Shown: in pieces, positions 1 to 6,951 of the stretch
How positions within the stretch are numbered: position 1 is the first letter of the stretch
Layout: each line of letters begins with the position of its first letter
Source: Physocladia obscura
Taxonomy: Eukaryota > Chytridiomycota > Chytridiomycetes > Chytridiales > Chytriomycetaceae
DNA: 12,609 nucleotides
Direction: 5' to 3'
NCBI GenBank assembly: GCA_027596945.1
Contig: JADGJH010000998.1
Span: 1-12,609 of the forward strand
The notes under the pieces: generated by a model
What the model was told of the DNA's origin: nothing
Database searches by the model: none
The model's input: the letters and a program-made list of their open reading frames with translations, nothing else
Position numbers and translations under genes: made by a program

Positions 1-36
1 TTTTTTTGTGTTTTCTCACCACATTTTTTATATATA

Positions 37-52
37 TTTTTTTTTTTTTTTT
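37..52. repeat. poly-T tract
   Basis: An uninterrupted run of 16 T lies just downstream of a short TA-alternating stretch. It is simple sequence with no gene content, and the exact length may vary between reads or strains. Confidence 0.9.
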
Positions 53-85
53 GTCTGTCTGTCAAATATAAAAATTTTGTTTTTT

Positions 86-146
<61 letters not shown>
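86..146. repeat. (GA)n microsatellite
   Basis: About 61 bp of alternating GA with a single interrupting T at position 92. It lies about 200 bp upstream of the proposed start of the NLR-like gene, so it would fall in that gene's promoter or 5' leader. Purine dinucleotide runs like this are length-variable. A role in expression is possible but nothing here shows it. Confidence 0.95.
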
Positions 147-149
<3 letters not shown>

Positions 150-342
150 TTAAAGATAATGGCCATAAATTTTAATAAAGCAATGACTATTTATCAGAAT
201 GAAAATGGCCGTGACGATTCATCAGTCCGCAATATAAGATTTTTTGATTGAGGTGCCACCGAGTCAAACAAAAAAGACAAAAACAAGAGATATTTGCACG
301 TAATCCATACACCGTCCAAACTACTCCCGAGTTAATCACGTA
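147..342. other. presumed upstream region of the NLR-like gene
   Basis: No convincing gene is visible. An ATG at 159 opens a 30-codon frame ending at TGA 249-251, with no good splice donor and no protein-family resemblance. I see no clear TATA box. The stretch is best read as promoter or 5' leader of the gene proposed to start at 343. Confidence 0.4.
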
Positions 343-3300
343 ATGAGCGATACTTTGCAGCTACCGAATATAGGTAATGTACCGATGATACTGTTTCAAT
401 CCAGTGTTTGTTGTTGACCATCATGTTCAAGCCGCCAATGTTGATCGGGGTCGAACTGCAACACGCAGCTTTTTTTTTGATACTGTCTCTCGCGCGTTAA
501 GTCCACAATTTGTTCTTACTCTGAAACCGTTGCTTGGATTCACTGATGAAGGTTTGAATCTTAATGTTGAACACTTTTGGCTGAAGCTGAGAGCAAAGCA
601 GATGATACTGACGAATCGAGATTTGAATTAATCAATCAACAAGAATATACATCTGTTCCCCAAAGTAATTTCGTTTCTTCTTTTTTTTAAATCAAAGCTT
701 GGTTTGAAGTTAAAATTTACAGCTATCAATTCGCAATCCACCACTAATAATCTCGGGTTTGTGATAAGCTACCATGAAGGACATTCTTCCTGGAATTCAG
801 GTAAGTTTTATTACAACTGTTATTGACTGAATACGTAATCCTTCTATTTTTCAGACACAACTCGTTCAAATTTCAGTGACAACAGAGATTTGTCCACTGA
901 AGAAATTTTTGTCAAGATTATCAGTCTGTCTCACACTGACACACCGAATTTTCGGCTTCTTGTTCGAAGGAATATTTCTTTTCAGGATTTTAAAGCTTCC
1001 TTGTGCCGTAAAATTCAAAAATCACCCGAACAATTGGTAATGATGTCGTGGATCGATAATGGCAACACATTTGTGATTATGGATAGTGCGGATTTGAGAG
1101 AGGCATTAAATTTTGCGACCATTACCGTTCATTGGAAGGTCATTGAAATTCTAGTTGCATTTAACTCTATTTTATTTGCAAACTGAATTCAATTTTTTGA
1201 TTAGACTGAATTCAACGTTTTCAAATTATTTCAGACACATTTTGGCGACAGTGAGTTTGTGTTTGTATACATACGGAAATTTAACATTGATTTGCTAAGG
1301 TGAGGTAAAGTCTTGGGAAAATTACGTATTTGCAACATGGAAATGCCAGCAAGGCGAAATAAAGCATGGATTCTTCATAAGGTTTTATTTATTTTAATTT
1401 AATTTTTAATAAATCAATATTACTTTCTTTGTTTGTAGCTATCAAGTAGCCACAGACGCTCCAACAGCAAAAATATTGGCTTTAGAATTGGAGAAAAACG
1501 AATTCAACGGTTCACATCCACACACATTTTTGGATTCACGGTGTCTAAATTATTCAGAAAATTGGGAGAATGGATTTATCACGGGACTCACACAAAGCGC
1601 AATTATATTGCCGATTTTCTCTTCTTCCACGATTACGCGCATTGCAGAAGCTCACAGATTACCTAATAGTCTTTTACTTGAGGTTCTTTCGATTTTTTCC
1701 TCTTTTTTTTTAAAAAAAAAAAAAAAACCTCCTTAATACAGTGGGAAATTGCATTGGAGCTTCGAAAGAAAAGAAATGTCGTCATTCAGCCTATATTTTT
1801 AGCCGACTGGATTGAAGTGCCGCCAGATTCAACTATTTGGAATTTCTTTATGAGTCACAAAACCCATACAGTGTCTTGTCTGCGTCCATTTACCTGTAAC
1901 CTTTTAGATCTTCCTAATACGTTTCATTGCCATCCTCTCAGTCCCAAAAGTCAAACAATTCGTCAAACGGTCGAAGATTTGATGAAAATTCAGGCAATTA
2001 TCGGAAATCCACGTGATTTAAAACTGTAAGGACTTTTTTTTTCGTTGTATCAATATTTTGACTTAAAACACTAATGATCTTTTTTGAAGTGTTGTGACTG
2101 AATGCTGCAACCTGTTTAGCAAATACTTACATTCTGCAAAGTTGAATTCACAGATTGAAATGCAGAACTTGTTTGATACAGTTCAGATATTAAAAAATTG
2201 GTTGAAACCGCTGAAAGATGAAATGAGCAGCGAGCTAGCTCGGCTTCTTGACGAACATATTCCTGGAACTCGAAAATGGTTGCTTGCCAACGTAATGAGC
2301 TTTTTGAACGAGAATCTATCAAACGACAAAGTTTTCTGGCTTCAAGGACAACCCGGTGTCGGAAAATCAATCATGGCTGCTTTGGTTGCTGATGAACTTC
2401 GCAAACGGAATCTTCTTGGGGCTGTTTTCTTCTCCAAACACGACAATCAGCGACGCAACAGTGCTCGTAATTTAATTACCACAATTGCTTTCGGGCTTTG
2501 CGAATGGTCAACTGATTTCGCAAAATCTCTCATGCAACTTTATCATCAAGATCCAAATATTATTCAGAAACCAATTGCGGAGCTTTTCAACGCGCTGATT
2601 CGAGGTCCACTTTCACGTCTTTTCAATGAAAATCCAACTCATCCACCAGTTGTGATTGTTGTAGATGCCCTTGATGAATGTGGTAAAGTAAACTTTCGCA
2701 GTGAAATATTACAAGTTTTTCAAGTACACTGCAATAATTTGCCAGTAGCTGTCAAAATATTTATTACCTCTCGGCAAGAAGAAGATATAGTTTGCGCTTT
2801 TTTAACTTTAAAGACAACTATATTGGAAGCAAGTAGCGAACAGAACAAATATGACGCTTTAAAGTATGCATATTATTTCTTGATGAAAAATTCTTTCGAT
2901 CCAAAAACTGTTGATGAGGCTGCAAAAATTCTAGTTAAAAATTCCGATGGCGTGTTTGTATGGCTTGTTGTTGCGTGCAAATCACTTGATACAAGTTACC
3001 CAATTACACTTCACACAATCAAAGATATTGATAAATCAACCAAGTACAATTCAAATGTAGGCCAACTCTATTTTACCATTCTTTCAAGAATATTTGGCCA
3101 AGATTATGACTCTTCAAGCTATCTTTTTCGAGTTCTTTCGACAATTATTTGTGCCTTTGAGCCACTTACATTACACGCGATTTCGGAACTTACAAAGGAC
3201 AGCATTGATTTTGTAAAGCTGGCTGTTCAAAAATTGGATGCTCTGTTGATGTTTGACCCTGATACCAAGACAATCCGAATTTTTCACAAATCTTTCAAAG

Positions 3301-5630
3301 ATTACCTCATTGATACTACTCATTGCATTGATTCACGTTTTGCAGTCAATCCAAAATTGCAACACCGTTTCTTGGCTAAAAATGCACTTCAATTTTTAAA
3401 CAAATTTCTTAAGTTTAACATGTGTAACCTTCCAATGGACGCTATTCATAGCGAAATCGCCGAAATGCAAGAAAAAGTTTCGAAGATTCCACAGACTGCA
3501 TCATATTCTGCCTTGTATTTTCACAGACATTGCTTGGAATCAATTACCACATTCCGTAACAGTCAAAACAAACTTTTTGCTGATGATATTCAAAATTCAT
3601 TAGTAGTCTTATTTTTTGAGCATGCACACCACTGGATTGAATTAATGAGTCTTATAGGAAAAGCTGCTCATATTATTTCTGCTGTTGTTTTACTTCGTGA
3701 CTGCTATTATCAAAATTTCTATGACGTGTCAAATATGCCTGAAATGCTGGATGATATTAAACGATTACTTCAACAATTTTTGACACCAATTCAAGCCGGT
3801 GCCCTACAAATCTACTCTTCTGCAATACCAATGACTCCTTGTAAAACACTATTTTACAGAACGTACTTTGGCTTGAATCAACTTGAATTAAAAGCTCCAA
3901 TAGTTACTCCTCAGCAAAATCATTGGCCTCCTTGTGTTATTACTCTTGAGGGCCACTTAAGCTCAGTACGGGCTGTTGCTATCAGCACCAACGGTAAGTT
4001 TGTAGTAACAGGATCATGGGATCAAACGGTAAAAATTTGGGATTCACAGACTGGAATTTTACAAAAAACACTTGAAGGGCACACAGATAGAGTCTGTGCA
4101 GTTGCAATCACTACAGATGGTTGTTTTATTGTTTCTGGTTCAGTTGATAATACTATAAAAATCTGGGATAAACAAACTGGGGCCATAAGTCAGACAATTC
4201 AAGGACACAGCAACTCAGTCTTTGCAGTTTCTGTTAGTGTAGATGCAAAATTTATTGTTTCTGGATCAGGGGATAAAACAGTGAAAATTTGGGATTTTCA
4301 AACTTGTGTTTTACTCAAAACGCTTGAAGGGCATACTAGTCCAGTGTACGCAGTTGCAATTAGTTTTGATGGGAGCTTAGTTATTTCTGGATCCAAAGAT
4401 GCAACTGTAAAAATCTGGGATATGAAAACTGGACAAAAGTACAAAGATTTTGATTGCAAAAATGGCTCAGTTTTATCGGTTTCAATAAGTAAAAACAGTA
4501 AATTTATTGCATCTGGATCATACGATGAAACCATCACTATATGGAATGCGCAAAGTGGAGTTGTACACGAAATTTTGAATGGACACAAAGGACCAGTAAA
4601 TTCTGTAGCTTTTTTTTTGGATGGGAAGTTTATTATTACTGGATCAGATGATAAAACCGCAAGAATTTGGAATGTAAAAGATGGTTTGCTTTATAACACT
4701 TTTGAGGGTCACAATAATCCTATATTTGCAGTAGCTGTCAGTACAGATGGAAGTTTTGTTGCATCTGGATCTGACGATAAAACTGTAAAAATTTGGGAAT
4801 CACATGCAATTGCAGCAAGCAACAAAGTATTAGGGCATGAATCTTCTGTGAATGCAGTGGAAATTAGTGCCGATGGGAAGCTTATTGTAACGGGATCCCG
4901 CGATAATACTGTTAAAATTTGGAATGCGGACACTGGCTCTGTTGTAAAGACATTCACAGGCCACAATGATTATGTAAATACCGTTTCAATAAGAGGAAGT
5001 TTGATTGTGTCTGGATCAAAAGACACAACAGTTAAAATTTGGAACTTACAAACTGGTGAGCTAGTGAGAACATTAAAAGGCCATAGTCGCTCAGTCAACA
5101 CAGTAGCTATCAGTCCAGACAATTTATTTATTGCTTCAGGATCTGATGACAAAAACGTTATAATCTGGGATTTACAAAATGGTGCTTTGCAAAAGACACT
5201 CGAGGGTCACAATTGCTCGGTGAATGTCATTTCAATCAGTAAAAAGGGAGATTTCATTATATCATGGTCTTATGATAAAACTGTGAAAATCTGGGATTCA
5301 CTGACAGGTTTACTGCATAAAGAAATTTTGGGATTTAATGATAATCTTGTAACATTTGGAAAAAATACAAATGGATATCTTCTTGCAAAACTAATGGATC
5401 AAAGAATTTTAGTCTGGAATGTTGAAACTGGGGAGCTTTTTCCTGACCAATTAGAAAAGCAGTTTCTTAAAAATATGTTTGTAAAAAATGGCTGGATTCG
5501 AGAGCCGAGCAGAAATATCTGCCTGTGGCTACCTGCTGATTATCGAACTGAATCTTGTAAAATTTTTACAGATGCTACGGTCTTTATTTGTGTTGGAATA
5601 CATTCTCTTCTTGTTTTGAAGTGGAAATAA
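343..5630 (+). CDS. PB1-TIR-NACHT-WD40 NLR-like protein, ten exons
   Basis: Probable intracellular immune or self/non-self sensor. Proposed exons: 343-373, 432-551, 602-664, 723-800, 855-1138, 1235-1264, 1311-1381, 1439-1682, 1742-2025, 2090-5630. They join in frame to 1581 residues plus TAA. Domains by residue: PB1 about 114-192; TIR about 221-330 with FISY strand A and a WEIAL helix; NACHT from about 482 with Walker A GQPGVGKS at 488-495, Walker B VVIVVDALDEC at 589-599 and an ITSRQ sensor near 627; a typical fungal FHKSFKDYL element at 800-808; helical linker; twelve WD40 units from about 1018; C-terminal WLPADYR element. Exons 5 and 7-10 are well supported by protein patterns. Exons 1-4 rest only on open frames and matching phases: the acceptor of exon 2 could be 404 instead of 431, and that of exon 3 could be 586 or 598 instead of 601. 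Exon 6 (30 nt) could be skipped without breaking the frame. There is no in-frame ATG between exon 3 and the PB1 domain, which is why I chose ATG 343. No signal peptide or membrane segment is seen. Confidence 0.85.
905..1138 (+). other. PB1 domain (N-terminal part of the NLR-like gene)
   Basis: Residues about 115-192, inside exon 5. It opens with an IFVKI strand carrying the lysine expected in strand 1 of PB1 domains, followed by a FRLLVRR strand and a helix. It ends with WIDNGNTFVIMDSADLREAL, which matches the acidic OPCA hairpin in spacing, though several acidic positions are replaced by N or S. PB1 domains pair head-to-tail through a basic and an acidic face. The lysine is kept and the acidic face is weakened, so this copy may use mainly its basic face. 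Assignment is from pattern only. Confidence 0.6.
1368..1810 (+). other. TIR domain, split over three exons
   Basis: Residues about 221-330. Strand A is GFFISY, with the S codon split by intron 1382-1438. Next come a VATDAPTA helix, HTFLDSRCL, a conserved W-E-x-G-F helix, the ILPIFSSS strand (box 2 region), LLLEWEIALEL, and VVIQPIFLADW. TIR domains act as adaptors or as NADases. Glu309, in the sequence W-E-I-A-L, sits where the catalytic glutamate of NADase TIRs is expected. The intron 1683-1741 falls between LLLE and WEIAL. The region just before it (residues 203-220, rich in W and C) looks like a lead-in segment rather than part of the fold. Confidence 0.75.
1683..1741 (+). other. 59-nt intron containing a T9A16 tract
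   Basis: Donor GTTCTT follows LLLE and acceptor ACAG precedes the WEIAL helix; both flanking exons are phase 0. Inside are nine T (1703-1711) followed directly by sixteen A (1712-1727), which could fold back on itself in RNA. Without splicing, the upstream frame runs through the A tract and stops at 1734. Confidence 0.8.
2331..3330 (+). other. NACHT NTPase and following helical region
   Basis: Residues about 482-815 of the NLR-like protein. The Walker A loop GQPGVGKS is at 2346-2369 and the Walker B segment ends in VDALDEC around 2664-2681. A strand ending in ITSRQ follows near 2760, then a helical/winged region up to the FHKSFKDYL element near 3282-3308. All core nucleotide-binding motifs look intact, so I expect an active NTP-dependent switch that oligomerises when triggered. 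This is inferred from the family. Confidence 0.9.
3945..5447 (+). repeat. twelve tandem WD40 repeats, about 126 bp period
   Basis: Unit starts: 3945, 4071, 4197, 4323, 4449, 4575, 4701, 4827, 4953, 5073, 5199, 5325. Each unit is 42 residues except the ninth, which is 40, and the last, about 41. The common pattern is GH near the start, then V..VAIS.DG.FI.SGS.D.TVKIW. Unit 5 lost the GH (it reads CKNG), unit 11 has SWS instead of SGS, and unit 12 is degenerate but keeps VWN. The units probably form one or two beta-propellers that recognise a ligand. The whole array lies in one exon, as expected if it changes by unequal exchange of units. Confidence 0.95.
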
Positions 5631-5631
5631 A
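5626..5631 (+). promoter_or_regulatory. candidate poly(A) signal AATAAA overlapping the stop codon
   Basis: AATAAA overlaps the TAA stop of the NLR-like gene. T-rich sequence follows around 5650. The position is unusually close to the stop, so a signal farther downstream may be used instead. Confidence 0.35.
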
Positions 5632-5745
5632 GTTCATCTGTTGGAATTTTATCCTTTTTTCCAACTGCTAATTACAAAATTGACTGTTGGCCCAAGTTTA
5701 AATTTTGTTGAGTATTGCTATGAAGCCCAATTTGTTGGTTTTTAG

Positions 5746-5892
5746 ACAGCCAAACGCGTCCAAGAAGTTAAGAAAGACGAGTCAGACACAAAAAAAAGAA
5801 ACAACGCTGTGGCACCAACCAATCGGCATGGCAAGACGAGTAAAATAAATAAGAAAGACAAGTCGAAACAAGGTGATAAAGGTGGCAATTAG
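5746..5892 (+). other. lysine-rich open segment, possible terminal exon
   Basis: A 48-codon open frame, about one-quarter lysine, runs from the TTTTAG at 5740-5745, which looks like a splice acceptor, to TAG 5890-5892. It lies 115 bp downstream of the NLR-like stop codon. No start codon opens it, so it would have to be the last exon of something. An overlapping frame from ATG 5720 gives a separate ORF of about 40 codons ending near 5850, which weakens the case. No family recognised. It could be an alternative 3' exon, a relic or chance. Confidence 0.2.
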
Positions 5893-6148
5893 TTTCAGGA
5901 GTAGAGAACGAGGTTTTTGTTTTTCCATTTTTGTTCATTAAATAATTTCTTTTTGTTTTGGTCCGCTCCTCAAATTATCCCAAGAAAATCTCCTTTATTC
6001 ATCATCAACAATTTATCTAATCTACTCCACACAATACCCTTTTTATTATCACTTTTTTTCATTTTGATTTCACTATCCTTTTCATATCACTCTTTTTGAG
6101 ATTTTTAGGTGGAGCCGTCTTTGGGCTGTTATGTTGATTAGGGAAAAC
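5893..6148. other. non-coding stretch with pyrimidine-rich section
   Basis: Mostly AT-rich. Positions 5960-6090 are C/T-rich on the + strand, resembling fungal promoter or 5' leader pyrimidine tracts. The frame through it on + starts only from a TTG and shows no family pattern. A short purine-rich frame on the opposite strand has about 30 codons from its ATG and is not convincing. Confidence 0.4.
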
Positions 6149-6158
6149 TATAAAAGGG
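6149..6158 (+). promoter_or_regulatory. TATA-like box
   Basis: TATAAAAGGG is a good match to a TATA element. The nearest downstream ATGs are at 6207, 6224 and 6228, about 50-80 bp away, so it could serve the tiny candidate ORF at 6224. There is no RNA evidence for a transcript. Confidence 0.35.
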
Positions 6159-6223
6159 ACTTTATTTTAAATAAAGAAAACTCAGTTCAAATATTATAAA
6201 ATTGCCATGTTTGTGTCTGAATC

Positions 6224-6411
6224 ATGAATGTCTTTATTAATTTTGGAAAAAGGCGTCAAAGGGTGAGATTTTTCCTCGAAATAAAGTGTGTGTAAAATAA
6301 TATTAATTGAGCAATTAATAGTAATACAATTCACTTTTTCAGTGGAAACGGATGTGGACGCCCTCGGAAATTTCTCACAAACTTCTTATTTCCTCCATAC
6401 TATTTTCATGA
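6224..6411 (+). other. possible very small two-exon ORF
   Basis: ATG 6224 begins a 39-nt exon ending at a GTGAGA donor (6263). An acceptor TTTTTCAG ends at 6342, and the frame continues to TGA 6409-6411, giving 35 residues. A second ATG at 6228 through the same intron gives a 37-residue alternative ending at 6421. Neither resembles a known protein. A near-perfect AT-rich inverted repeat lies inside the putative intron (arms 6301-6309 and 6312-6320). Very short and uncertain. Confidence 0.15.
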
Positions 6412-6885
6412 GCGACAGTAACAATCATGAAAATATGTGCAATATATGTATAAGCCACAAAAAAATGCATGTATATAAATATTAAAAATGAAACATTTTA
6501 TCCCCTCGAAATAACAATTCTTTGATTGAATGAATGAATATTTAAAATTTGCAAGAGACAATACTTCCAAGATATTATTTTTTTTCCAGGATTTGAATAA
6601 ACCAACAACATGTGGGTAACGATTTCATCATTTGAAAAAATTTTGCATTCACAAAAGAAGTCCACCTTACCAGTCTTGGAGCACTTAATTTATTATTGTA
6701 TTAAAAAACTGACCGACATACTACTTTTCGAAAACTGAAGGAGCAATTGTTAAATTGGGATATTTTGTGGGAAATTATTCCAGTTCATTTTTACTTAGAT
6801 TGAAGTAGAGTTTGTTGATTGGTTTTCTATCGTACACGAGCACTTTCAAACCAAACGATTTTCATTCAAAAAAATTGAAAAAATC
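6412..6885. other. intergenic DNA upstream of the receptor-like gene
   Basis: AT-rich, with a small TGAA repeat at about 6528-6539 and no TATA match near the next gene's ATG. The last 30 bp before ATG 6886 are A-rich, a common fungal start context. I see no gene. Confidence 0.5.
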
Positions 6886-6951
6886 ATGTATGCAAATCTC
6901 ATCAAAGTCGCTCTGGTCCTTTGCGGCTTTTCGTCTTTCATTACATCAGTT
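6886..6951 (+). other. signal peptide coding segment
   Basis: The first 22 codons carry one lysine followed by a hydrophobic core (VALVLCGFSSFI) and a small-residue T-S cleavage context before VPQPPP. The proline-rich stretch that follows is typical of a mature N-terminus. Confidence 0.8.

Noticed and set aside
404..631. Stand-alone 75-residue ORF starting at GTG
   Set aside because: GTG starts are not normal for nuclear eukaryotic genes. Part of the frame fits as exon 2 of the NLR-like gene, and the end is better read in another frame after an intron.
774..800. ATG 774 as start of the NLR-like gene
   Set aside because: Its frame meets the next exon in the wrong phase and runs into a stop within the PB1 region. 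The phase-1 frame through the same exon continues correctly into PB1.
1300..1353. Intron starting at GTGAGG 1300 before the TIR exon
   Set aside because: It would remove the SWENYVFATWKCQQGEIKHG lead-in and does not produce the FISY frame. An intron 1265-1310 keeps both.
2116..5152. Four opposite-strand ORFs within the NLR-like gene
   Set aside because: They are antisense shadows of the WD40 and NACHT coding sequence, with repeated serine/proline-rich patterns mirroring the WD repeats.
5917..6099. 60-residue ORF rich in F, L and S
   Set aside because: It starts at TTG inside a pyrimidine-rich non-coding stretch, and its composition simply reflects T and C content.
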